A stretch of DNA of 59,070 bases, taken from NCBI GenBank assembly GCA_003166865.1, contig PMUP01000025.1, positions 115,408-174,477 on the forward strand, written 5' to 3'. The stretch comes from Bryobacterales bacterium. Its GTDB lineage: Bacteria > Acidobacteriota > Terriglobia > Bryobacterales > Bryobacteraceae. This document shows, piece by piece, positions 34,363 through 42,618 of this stretch. The notes under the pieces were generated by a model. The model saw only the letters and a program-made list of their open reading frames with translations, had not been told where the DNA came from and did no database searches. A program made the position numbers and the translations under genes. How positions within the stretch are numbered: the first letter of the stretch is position 1; each line of letters opens with the position of its first letter.

Positions 34363-35691
34363 CTATTTCTTGGCCGGCGGTGCGGGCTTCACGTCGGAGG
34401 CTGCCTGCGAAAGCTCGGCGATGGTTTTCCCATCGAGCCCGTAGAGAGCCGGCTCGTTCTCCCGCTGAGCGACATAATCCGCGCCCTGCTTCGCGATCAG
34501 CAGCTTCTCAGTCAATTTGCCGCTGTTCGAAACGACCGTAATATCGATCGCCGGCGCGCCCAGCGCTCCCGTGTCGATGAACTTTGTGGCCGACAGATCG
34601 CGGAGTTTGTCGAGAAATGATTGCAGACTCACGCTGTCCAGCTTTTTGCCATTCGAGAACCAGTCCTCGCCGCCCTTCTGGAACGCGTAGGTTTTTCCGC
34701 CCGCGTGCATTTCGACCTTACTCGGATCGCTGAATCCGAAGTCGAAGAGCTTCTTGTTGCGGAAATCGTCCAGGGCCTTGTCGACGCCGGCGCCCAAGTC
34801 AGGTGTCACTTTGAAAACGCCCGGCACGATGCTGGATTTGGCGTAATAATCGTCCTTGTTCTTGCGGATCTCGATCTGCTGCGTGCCCGAGGGGTCGGTC
34901 AGCTTCACGGTAGCAACCGGTGTGCCCGAGGCAAATGTGGCCGCAGCTTTCTTGGCGTCGTCGGCGGAAAGCGCGAGGTCCATCTTGGCGTCCTTCAGTT
35001 TACGAAGCATCTCGTCGACTTGGACGCCGTCGGCACGCAAAGGCTTAGGCTTTACGATCTGCCATTGATCTTTGTCGCGGCCAAACTCGATGTCCTGCTT
35101 CTGCTTCTGGGCGATCAGCTCCACGCGGCTCAGCTTGTCTTGATCGAAGGTGAGCAGCCGCTTGTCGCGCAGATCATTCACGGACTTATCGAGGCCGGTC
35201 TTGACGTAGCTGGCGGCCGTGAATACGCGCGGATCGCCTTCCAGCATGGCGTACGAGCCGCTGTTGGCCGGCGCGTCGTCACCGATTTTCAGCTTGCTGA
35301 TTTTGCCGCCTTTGCCGGTGATGTCAACTTCGAGCGCGGGCGAGCTGAGGCCGTACGCTGCCAGGTTGGAAGCTTTATCTTCCACAATGCGATCGGAGGT
35401 GACGTTGGCCGCTGAAGCCACCAATTGGCTGGCGATGTCTTGATCGGCTGCGTATGGCATAGGCGCGGTGAGCCGCCATTTGCCGCCCGTTTTCTCCAGC
35501 ACGGCGTCCTCGGCGCCCTTCTTCTTCAAAACCACTTTGGTGATGTCGCCTTCCGTCAGCGAGACAATTTTCGGCGGTGTGTTGGCAGGCGGCTTGGCGG
35601 CTTCCGCTGCTTTTTGCTTGTTCGAATAATACAAACCGCCCGCCAGCGCGGCCAAAAGCACCAGGGCGACTAACAGTCCACGGAAACGCAT
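34363..35691 (-). CDS. DUF4340 protein of the GldA/F/G-like ABC system
   Basis: A 442-residue protein anchored by one N-terminal helix (about 4-23, LLVALVLLAALAGGLYYS) with a long exported part made of repeated units (DKxRLLTFDQDKLSRVELI; DFRNKKLFDFGFSDPSKVEM), as in DUF4340 proteins. It is the last gene after the permease and auxiliary genes. DUF4340 proteins accompany Gld-type ABC exporters; the molecular role is unknown. It has an Ala/Lys-rich linker after the anchor. Confidence 0.88.
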   Translation of the reverse strand: MRFRGLLVALVLLAALAGGLYYSNKQKAAEAAKPPANTPPKIVSLTEGDITKVVLKKKGAEDAVLEKTGGKWRLTAPMPYAADQDIASQLVASAANVTSDRIVEDKASNLAAYGLSSPALEVDITGKGGKISKLKIGDDAPANSGSYAMLEGDPRVFTAASYVKTGLDKSVNDLRDKRLLTFDQDKLSRVELIAQKQKQDIEFGRDKDQWQIVKPKPLRADGVQVDEMLRKLKDAKMDLALSADDAKKAAATFASGTPVATVKLTDPSGTQQIEIRKNKDDYYAKSSIVPGVFKVTPDLGAGVDKALDDFRNKKLFDFGFSDPSKVEMHAGGKTYAFQKGGEDWFSNGKKLDSVSLQSFLDKLRDLSATKFIDTGALGAPAIDITVVSNSGKLTEKLLIAKQGADYVAQRENEPALYGLDGKTIAELSQAASDVKPAPPAKK

Positions 35692-35713
35692 CTCGGCTCT
35701 ATCTCCTGCACTA

Positions 35714-37093
35714 TTATCTCCTGCGTAACCAGACCATGACGCCGCCGATGACCACGATCAAGGGCAGAAAGAATTGACTGGTCATCAGCACCAGGTAGAA
35801 TTGCCGGGGATTCAATGTGATGCGTCGATCCTCCGGGTCCTTGGGGCGGATGGCGATCAGATCTTCGTCAGACGAAAGCCAGTTGATGGTGTTCAGCAAG
35901 AGATTGCGGTTCCCGCTGAAGCCCAGAGCTTGGTTGGACGCCCAAGCCGAATTGCCAACCACGACGAATCTCCCTTGGCCGGCGGGTTTGCCGGTGGTGA
36001 ATGTACCGGCCACGGCCAGGGTGAAAGGCCCGTGCTTATCCTTGGAAGGGTCGATGCGAATCTCGGCCGAACTCAGGTTGGTGGTGGCGAAGCTGTCCGC
36101 CGACGTCGAGAACAGCTTGGTGATGGTGGTCTTGGCGGTGTTCTTGGTCTCGAGCGAACGGGAGAGCGGGAAAGCGGTCGAGATATTGGTGAGATCGCTG
36201 ACGATGGGGTGCGAGTCATATTGCATCACCACCGGCGCTTCCGGGCCTCCGCCCAACAATTGCGATGCGGCGCTTTCGTCCAGCAGCAAGTTCTTGTCCA
36301 CCGTGACGCCCCAGCTTTCCAACAAATCCGAGAGAGCCTGGTTATCGCCCACCTGCCGGCGTCCCAGCTTCAATGGAGGATCCAGCATGAAGAGAGCGCG
36401 TCCTCCAACTTCGACGTACTTCTTTATGGCGTCCACTTCAGGCTGAATGTAATCGCCGGCGGGACCAGCTACCACCAAAACGGTGCAATCGGCCGGAACC
36501 TCGGCCTTTTGCAGCAGATTGATGGGTTGAACCTTATAGTTGTTTCTTTCGACGACGGTTTGGAAGCCGGAGAAGCCCTCGCCTTGTGAGGAATCGTCCA
36601 GGCGATGCTCGCCGTGGCCCGTGACCACGCAAACCTCGCGCTCGCCGCCCTTCAGCGCGCGAATAAGCGCGCCGGTTACTCCTTCCTCGTCGAAGGTTTT
36701 GGCGTCCTCGCGGCGGGTGCCCACTTCAATGACGGCTTCGCCCTTTCGCGAGACATTGGCCGCGCGCACCAAGGTCGGATTCTTGAGGACATCGATGTAC
36801 TCAATGTGTATCTTGGGCGAGAGAATGGCGTAGCGTTCCAACAGATCCTTGGCGGGCTGCATCGCGGTAGCGTCGTCGAAATACCGGATATGGACGTCTT
36901 GCTTCAGGTCGCCCACCACTTTCTTGGTCTGGTCGGACAAGCTGTAACGCTTGTTTGCGGTTGCGTCGTAGGACTTGTTGAGGCGGTTTGCGAGAATATT
37001 CGCGACCACGATCACGGTCAGTATCACCAGGATGTAGACCGTTACGTATGCGGCGTACTTGGTTTGTCTTGTTCTGATCCACTGGGTGCTCAC
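35714..37093 (-). CDS. GldG-like auxiliary component of an ABC exporter
   Basis: A 459-residue membrane protein with an N-terminal helix (about 15-36), a periplasmic domain of the ABC-2 auxiliary type (KRYSLSDQTKKVVGDLKQDV, GEREVCVVTGHGEHRLDD, DAIKKYVEVGGRALFMLDPP), and a C-terminal helix (about 430-455). It starts with GTG at 37093, immediately after the permease stop. In gliding Bacteroidetes the relatives GldF/GldG form an ABC complex; here the motility genes are absent, so gliding is not implied. Confidence 0.9.
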   Translation of the reverse strand: MSTQWIRTRQTKYAAYVTVYILVILTVIVVANILANRLNKSYDATANKRYSLSDQTKKVVGDLKQDVHIRYFDDATAMQPAKDLLERYAILSPKIHIEYIDVLKNPTLVRAANVSRKGEAVIEVGTRREDAKTFDEEGVTGALIRALKGGEREVCVVTGHGEHRLDDSSQGEGFSGFQTVVERNNYKVQPINLLQKAEVPADCTVLVVAGPAGDYIQPEVDAIKKYVEVGGRALFMLDPPLKLGRRQVGDNQALSDLLESWGVTVDKNLLLDESAASQLLGGGPEAPVVMQYDSHPIVSDLTNISTAFPLSRSLETKNTAKTTITKLFSTSADSFATTNLSSAEIRIDPSKDKHGPFTLAVAGTFTTGKPAGQGRFVVVGNSAWASNQALGFSGNRNLLLNTINWLSSDEDLIAIRPKDPEDRRITLNPRQFYLVLMTSQFFLPLIVVIGGVMVWLRRR

Positions 37094-37870
37094 TTACGAC
37101 CTCCACCGCAGGGATTCCATGGAGCGCGAAGTGAGAAACAGCCCCAGGAAAATCAGCGAAATATAGTAAATCGCGTCCTTCGAATCGAGGACGCCTTTGG
37201 TAAACGACTCGTAATGTTTATTCACGGAGCAGTAGGCCATCACTTGGGCCCAGGTTGCGGTTTCATATCCGCTCGGCCATTCCAGGATCCACAGCAGCAG
37301 GAAGACTCCGATGGTGCCTACCGCCGCGATGATCTGGTTTCGGGTGAGCGCGGAAATGAACGTGCCCACGGCCAGCAGTGCGCCCCCCTCCAACAACAGC
37401 CCCAGGTAGCCGACGGCCAGCGGCCTCCAATCCGGATTGCCGTACTTGAACAAGAAGCCGAAATTGAGGGCCGTGAAGAACAGCAGAGAGGCGTACAATG
37501 CCAACGCGGCCAGCCATTTCCCCAATATGATCTCGATGTCGCGGATCGGCGAAGTGGCCAGCAACTCGATAGTGCCCGTACGCTTCTCTTCGGCGAACAG
37601 GCGCATGGTGATCAACGGAACGATCAACACGACAATAATAAAGCCGATAAGGCCGTTCGAGAGCACGGGCCGAATCAGCATCTCGTTGACGTTCATGGGC
37701 GGAGCCTGACCGCTCATCTGGGCTTGCAGGCTTTCCAGGTTGAAAATACGGACCTCATTCCAGAAGACGTACCCGAAAATGAGGGAAAACATGGTCAACA
37801 ACACATAAGCGATGGGCGAAACGAAATAACTGTGGAGCTCTTTTTGGCAAATAACCCAGATATTCCTCAT
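37094..37870 (-). CDS. GldF-like ABC-2 permease
   Basis: A 258-residue inner-membrane permease of the ABC-2 type with about six hydrophobic segments, starting MRNIWVICQKELHSYFVSPIAY. The motif LFAEEKRTGTIELLATSPIRDIEIILGKW (near 90-118, quoted in part here as EEKRTGTIELL) is typical. The ATG overlaps the TGA of the ATPase gene by 4 bases, and the auxiliary gene follows with no gap. Substrate unknown. Confidence 0.92.
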   Translation of the reverse strand: MRNIWVICQKELHSYFVSPIAYVLLTMFSLIFGYVFWNEVRIFNLESLQAQMSGQAPPMNVNEMLIRPVLSNGLIGFIIVVLIVPLITMRLFAEEKRTGTIELLATSPIRDIEIILGKWLAALALYASLLFFTALNFGFLFKYGNPDWRPLAVGYLGLLLEGGALLAVGTFISALTRNQIIAAVGTIGVFLLLWILEWPSGYETATWAQVMAYCSVNKHYESFTKGVLDSKDAIYYISLIFLGLFLTSRSMESLRWRS

Positions 37871-38865
37871 TGGTTCTCTCCTTGCACAACTGCTTCGGCC
37901 GGGGCGGGCTCGTCGGCCTTTTCCCCGCCAGTCAATTGCAGGAAGATTTCTTCCAGGCTCACCGCGGAGGGCCGAAGCTCATTCAGATTCCATCCGGATT
38001 CCACGATGGCGCGCGCCAGATCGCCTCGTATGAAGCGATCCTTTAAGCTTTCCACTTCGAATACAGATCGATTGCTACGTGTTTCCTTGAACAGGACGCG
38101 GCTGACGCCGCTCACGGTTTCCAAACGATGCTGGATGGTCTGGGCGTCGACCGCGCCATTGCGTCCCTCCACTTCCAGCAGCACCGATTCGGCGCCGCGG
38201 GCGCGATTCTGCAGATTATGCACGGAGTCGGTGGCTACCAGCTTCCCCTTGTTGATGATGAGAACCTGCTCGCAGGTCTGTTCCACTTCGGGCAGGATGT
38301 GCGTGCTGAGAAGGATGGTATGGTCGGGCGCCAGGCTGCGGATCAGATCGCGGGTTTCGATGATCTGCTTGGGATCGAGCCCGGCGGTAGGCTCGTCGAG
38401 AATGAGAACCTCGGGGTTGTGGATGATGGCCTGAGCCAGACCAACGCGCTGCCGGTAGCCTTTCGACAGCTTTCCGATGAGTTTATTCCGCACGTCGGCG
38501 ATGGCGCAACGCTCCTCTACTTCCTCCACGCGGCTGGCCAGGCTCGCGCCCGACATGCCCTTCAGCTTCCCGACAAATGTGAGGTACTCGCCAATCTCCA
38601 TTTCCGGGTACAAGGGCGGCGTTTCCGGCAGATAGCCGATTCGCTTTTTCACTTCCATCGGTTGATCGAGCACGTCGAAGCCGGCCACGGTGGCGGTGCC
38701 TTCCGAAGGCGGAAGGAAACATGTCAGAATGCGCATGGTGGTGGTTTTCCCGGCGCCATTCGGTCCCAGGAAGCCCACAATCTGGCCTTTCTGTACTTCA
38801 AACGAAATGTGATCCACCGCAAGCGTGTGAGCGTATCTCTTCGTGAGGCCTTGAACTGTAATCAT
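37867..38865 (-). CDS. ABC transporter ATPase of the Gld-like system
   Basis: A 332-residue cytoplasmic ATPase. Walker A is GPNGAGKTTT (about 35-44), the signature is near LSKGYRQRVGLAQA (about 132-145), and Walker B is VLILDEPTAGLDP (about 151-163), then the switch His in LLSTHILPE. A C-terminal extension of about 100 residues follows. I chose the ATG at 38865 (MITVQGLTKRY). A TAGTTA or similar box is not clear upstream. First gene of the four-gene exporter operon. Confidence 0.94.
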   Translation of the reverse strand: MITVQGLTKRYAHTLAVDHISFEVQKGQIVGFLGPNGAGKTTTMRILTCFLPPSEGTATVAGFDVLDQPMEVKKRIGYLPETPPLYPEMEIGEYLTFVGKLKGMSGASLASRVEEVEERCAIADVRNKLIGKLSKGYRQRVGLAQAIIHNPEVLILDEPTAGLDPKQIIETRDLIRSLAPDHTILLSTHILPEVEQTCEQVLIINKGKLVATDSVHNLQNRARGAESVLLEVEGRNGAVDAQTIQHRLETVSGVSRVLFKETRSNRSVFEVESLKDRFIRGDLARAIVESGWNLNELRPSAVSLEEIFLQLTGGEKADEPAPAEAVVQGENQ

Positions 38866-38992
38866 AGTTAGACTCGGAGGAACCGCGATGACTGGCCGGA
38901 AGCGCCTCTCGCGAGGACTGCTCCGATCAGGCTGCTGCAATCACATGATAGGAATCGGTGGAGGCGGTTGTCAATTTGGCTGAAGGATCGCA

Positions 38993-39823
38993 TTATTCCT
39001 TCAGGGCAAAGCCCATAATTTGCATGCCTGCATCGACATAGATAACATTTCCGGTCACGCCCCGGCCAAGATCGCTGGCCAGGAAAACGGCGGTATCGGC
39101 TACCTCCGCCGGATCGGTGTTGCGACGGAGCGGGGCCATCTTGGCGCCGCCCTCGATCATTTTGGAAAGGTCCCGAATGCCACGGGCGGATGTAGTTTTG
39201 ACGGCTCCCGCGGAGATTGCGTTCACTCTAATATTACACGGCCCAAGATCGGCTGCCAGGTACCGCACGGAAGCTTCGAGCGCCGCTTTGGCCACGCCCA
39301 TCACGTTGTAGTTTTCCACTACGCGAGTTGAGCCGAGGTACGTCAGCGTCATGATGGAGCCACCGTTTTGGTGGGCGCCCGAGTTGCCATTGTGATCCGC
39401 GGGAGCCATGAGCGGCGCCGTGGCGCGCGCCACCGCGACCAGCGAGTACGCGCTGACATCCTGAGCCAGCGCGAAACCGGAGCGCGATGTTTCGACAAAT
39501 GGGCGGCTCAAATCCTCGCGATTGGCGAACGCAATGCTGTGTACCACGGCGTTGAGCACGCGGCCCTGACCCTTGAGGTCCTTCCTCAACATATCCGCTA
39601 AGGCGTCCACTTGAGCGTCCTGGGTTACATCGCAGGGTAGCACTTGGCGAGCTTTGAGCTCGGCGGCCAACTCCTCGACGGTTTGTTTTTGGCGGTCACC
39701 CTGGTAGGTAAGGATCACTTCGGCGTTTTCACGAATAAAGGCGCGGGCGATCGCGTAAGCCAGGCTCCATCGGTTCGCTACGCCGAGGATGAGGGCGGTC
39801 TTGCCCTCCAGCAACTGGGACAT
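38993..39823 (-). CDS. fabI: Enoyl-[acyl-carrier-protein] reductase, FabI type
   Basis: A 276-residue short-chain dehydrogenase-fold enzyme that reduces enoyl-ACP in the last step of the fatty acid elongation cycle. It shows the NAD site ILGVANRWSLAYAIARAF, and the catalytic Tyr-(6)-Lys in YNVMGVAKAAL with the earlier Tyr in LTYLGS. GNVIYVDAGMQIMG closes the fold. Length is slightly above the usual 256-262 because of a short insert near GDHNGNSGAHQNGGS. TACACT is 9 bases before the ATG. Its ATG overlaps the start of the degenerate transposase on the other strand. Confidence 0.95.
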   Translation of the reverse strand: MSQLLEGKTALILGVANRWSLAYAIARAFIRENAEVILTYQGDRQKQTVEELAAELKARQVLPCDVTQDAQVDALADMLRKDLKGQGRVLNAVVHSIAFANREDLSRPFVETSRSGFALAQDVSAYSLVAVARATAPLMAPADHNGNSGAHQNGGSIMTLTYLGSTRVVENYNVMGVAKAALEASVRYLAADLGPCNIRVNAISAGAVKTTSARGIRDLSKMIEGGAKMAPLRRNTDPAEVADTAVFLASDLGRGVTGNVIYVDAGMQIMGFALKE

Positions 39824-40404
39824 GAATCATATAGTGTACTTGATAGAACGGGCGAGTAATTGGGACAGAGCCGCGACCAGAGGAAGCGGTCCGCCCGGGC
39901 GACGGGATCCGGTGGCCTATTTTATTACGTTCACGTGTTACGGCTGCCACTTGCACGGTGATGAATCCGGTTCTGTCGATAAGCGTCACAATCTGCCGGG
40001 AGCCGTATGCTGGAAGCCGATCCGCAGCTGCTTTCTGCTCAGCGGAAACGCATGGACCAGTCTGCCCTATGGCATGGACAAGAGTCGCCGAGATGCGGTG
40101 CTCGCCTCTGGTGGAGCGTTGCTGGAACCACGGATGGACGCTGCTGGCTGCCCACGTACGTACGAACCACGTTCATCTCGTCGTAGAAACCGACGTTCGC
40201 CCTGAGAGAGTGATGAACGACCTGAAGTCGTATGCCAGCCGTTGCTTGAATCGGGTCGGACTGGATGAACCAGCGCGCAAGCGATGGGCGCGACACGGAA
40301 GCACCCGGTGGTTGTGGAAACCGGAAGATGTGTCGGCTGCGATTCGGTATGTGATTGACGATCAGGGCGATCGCATGGCAGCGTTCGAGAACACGGCGAT
40401 TTGA
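39822..40404 (+). pseudogene. Broken IS200-like / REP-associated Y1 transposase
   Basis: Matches to one transposase run through three frames: YFITFTCYGCHLHGDESGSV (frame of 39822, to about 40002), MLEADPQLLSAQRKRMDQSA (from 40007), YGMDKSRRDAVLAS (first frame again) and LVERCWNHGWTLLAAHVR then TNHVHLVVETD to the end (third frame). The HUH pair (HVH) and a downstream Tyr (SYASRC) that would attack DNA are still present. At least three frameshifts make it inactive. No terminal repeats were found around it. Confidence 0.8.
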
Positions 40405-40450
40405 AGGCAACGCTCCCGGTGGTCGCGGCTCAGTTACAACGCAGCGCTCT

Positions 40451-42520
40451 CTAGCGGCTTCCGAGCTTTAGGATCTGGAATAGATTGCTGTAGTCGTCGG
40501 TCCAGGGGCGCAGATCAGGGCGGTAGGGCGCGGGCTGCACGCTCGACGATTTGAACGCAGGGTCGCGGAAGATTGCGGCGTCGCTTGAAACCAGCACCCA
40601 ATCGCTGTTCGAGTAGTAATCTTGGTCTTCGTCGTCGTCATCGATGTCCATGGGCGTTCTGCCAAAGTCGCGCGCGTTGCGGGAGACGACCGGGACCAGA
40701 TCGAGATATCGATTGGAAACATGCACCGCCAGAACGCCGGTGGGTTTCAGATGCCGGAAGTAGAGCGCGAAAGCTTCGCGCGTGAGCAGGTGCACGGGAA
40801 TGGCGTCGCTGGTGAAGGCGTCGATCGCCATCAGATCGTATTGCTGGCTGGTCTGGGCTTCTAGAGTGAGGCGCGCGTCGCCGAGCAGGACCTGGTGATC
40901 GGCCTTGCAATCGCGGAGAAACGTGAACCAGGTGCTGGCGATGGAGAGCGTGAGCGGATTGATTTCGTAAAAGCGGAAGACGTCGCCTGAGCGGCAGTAG
41001 CTGGCGGTGACCCCCGAGCCGAGCCCGATGACGGCCACGCGAACCGGCCCGCGCTTCTGCAGATAGCCCATGGCGCGGCCCATGCCGGAGTAGGGACCGT
41101 AGTAGCTGGTGGGCTCGTCACGCCTCTTGGCATCCAAGAGCTGCTCGCCGTGATTGATGGTGCCGTGGATCAGGCGGCGCACGCCGGTGTCTTCCGCGCT
41201 CTGCGGAATGTCGTGCACGCGCAGAACGCCGTAGAAGTTGCGCACCGAGAGCCGGAAAAGCTGGTCGGTGAGATGCTTTTCATAACCGAGATGGATCGCG
41301 AGACCCACAGTGAACGCGAGCATCGCGATCCGAACGGCGGAGACCGGAATCCTCCCCGACCATTGTTGAGGCGAAATCCAAAGAACGATGGCGGCGAGCG
41401 CGCTACAGGCCACCATGGAGAGCGGAAGTTCCAGATAGGTGTGAAAAACGCGCGGCGCGACGATGGCGACAAACACGCCTCCCAGCGCGCCCCCCAGCGC
41501 AATCATCAGGTAGAAACTGGTGAGGTACCGCGGATCGGGCTTCAGCCGCGCCAGTTCTCCGTTACAGACCATGCAGCCGATGAACAACGCCGCCACGAAG
41601 GTAGGGATGGCCCACGTGATGTTGGGATTGCCTTCGTTAGCGTAAATCGCGTACGCCGCGCCGTCGAGTGCGATGACCAACAGCGGAAGAAAGATGCCGC
41701 GATGATAGACGTTCTCGCGTTCGAAGCACAGAATGAAACTGAGCAGATAGACGCTGAGCGGCAGCACCCAGAGAAACGGAATGGGCGCGACGTTCTGGCT
41801 CAAGTGATTCGTGATGGCAAGCAGCAGGGTGGAGGCGCACGCGGAGAGCGCGGTCCAGAGAACGCGCGTGACCCAGGTGGGCGACGACGCTTGAGACTGG
41901 ATTGGCATTGCCGCAGCAGTTGTTGGTTGTTGGTTGTTGGCCGCCCGGAGAGCGTTCCATGCGACCATGGCGCAGATCGCCAGGAACACTACATAGATGC
42001 CCGACCATCCGTAGGCTTGTGTGTGCGTTGTGAACACCGGCTCCACCAGCACTGGATAGCTCAACAGCGCGAGCAGCGATCCGAAGTTCGAAAGAGCGAA
42101 CAGGCGGTAGGGGATCGCGCCGGGTTTGGCCGCCACGTACCAGGCTTGCAGCAAGGGGCTGGTGGTGGAAAGCAAGATGTAGGGCAGGCCGATGGTGACC
42201 GCCAGGAGCATGAGAATGCGCAGCGACGGGTCGCCGGCTTCGGACGGTTTCCAACGTGGCGAAGGCAGGATCGGAAGCAGCGCCAGGCTCACGGCCATCA
42301 GTGCGATGTGCAGCATCGCTTGCCGCTTGGGCTTGAGCGAGCGCGTGGACCAGTGCGCGTACAAGTAGCCCGCTAAGAGCGCCGCCTGGAAGAACAGCAG
42401 GCACGTGCTCCAGACCGCGGCCGATCCGCCGAACCACGGCAGGATGATCTTTCCGATCATGGGCTGCACGGCGAACAGCAGAAACGCGCTCAGGAAAATG
42501 GTGCAAGCGTAAACCAGCAT
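40451..42520 (-). CDS. Membrane-fused spermidine synthase-like protein
   Basis: A 689-residue protein. The N-terminal half has about ten hydrophobic segments (SAFLLFAVQPMIGKIILPWF; GLPYILLSTTSPLLQAWY). The C-terminal half (about 450-660) has a spermidine synthase-like methyltransferase fold: VAVIGLGSGVTASYC, YEINPLTLSIAS, VLLGDARLTLE and DLMAIDAFTSDAIPVHLLT. The acceptor-site residues are only partly like true synthases, so polyamine synthesis is uncertain. The ATG at 42520 (MLVYACTIFL) starts the first helix; an upstream ATG at 42595 is possible. A heptamer repeat lies in the linker between membrane blocks. Confidence 0.85.
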   Translation of the reverse strand: MLVYACTIFLSAFLLFAVQPMIGKIILPWFGGSAAVWSTCLLFFQAALLAGYLYAHWSTRSLKPKRQAMLHIALMAVSLALLPILPSPRWKPSEAGDPSLRILMLLAVTIGLPYILLSTTSPLLQAWYVAAKPGAIPYRLFALSNFGSLLALLSYPVLVEPVFTTHTQAYGWSGIYVVFLAICAMVAWNALRAANNQQPTTAAAMPIQSQASSPTWVTRVLWTALSACASTLLLAITNHLSQNVAPIPFLWVLPLSVYLLSFILCFERENVYHRGIFLPLLVIALDGAAYAIYANEGNPNITWAIPTFVAALFIGCMVCNGELARLKPDPRYLTSFYLMIALGGALGGVFVAIVAPRVFHTYLELPLSMVACSALAAIVLWISPQQWSGRIPVSAVRIAMLAFTVGLAIHLGYEKHLTDQLFRLSVRNFYGVLRVHDIPQSAEDTGVRRLIHGTINHGEQLLDAKRRDEPTSYYGPYSGMGRAMGYLQKRGPVRVAVIGLGSGVTASYCRSGDVFRFYEINPLTLSIASTWFTFLRDCKADHQVLLGDARLTLEAQTSQQYDLMAIDAFTSDAIPVHLLTREAFALYFRHLKPTGVLAVHVSNRYLDLVPVVSRNARDFGRTPMDIDDDDEDQDYYSNSDWVLVSSDAAIFRDPAFKSSSVQPAPYRPDLRPWTDDYSNLFQILKLGSR
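41919..41939. repeat. Three tandem GTTGTTG heptamers in a coding region
   Basis: Three perfect copies of GTTGTTG lie inside the spermidine synthase-like gene, encoding part of an AANNQQPTT linker. As 7 is not a multiple of 3, gain or loss of one copy would shift the frame. Three copies is a low number for active slippage. Confidence 0.75.
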
Positions 42521-42618
42521 GGCGACGTAATCAGCATGATCGCACAGGCCGCGCGAGGGCGCGCAAGCCGCGATTCCACGCGATTCCCCTCCCATCCATA
42601 TGCTAGACTTTAGGCGGT

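Noticed and set aside
36605-38434. A long open frame (about 600 codons) opposite the Gld-like permease and ATPase genes
   Set aside because: It mirrors strongly coding genes with G/C-rich third positions and shows no family motif; a shadow frame.
39822-40404. Intact transposon or REP element around the transposase remnant
   Set aside because: The gene needs three frameshifts and no flanking palindromes or terminal repeats were found.
41150-42376. A 408-codon frame opposite the spermidine synthase-like gene
   Set aside because: Composition is that of an antisense frame; no motif and no start signal.
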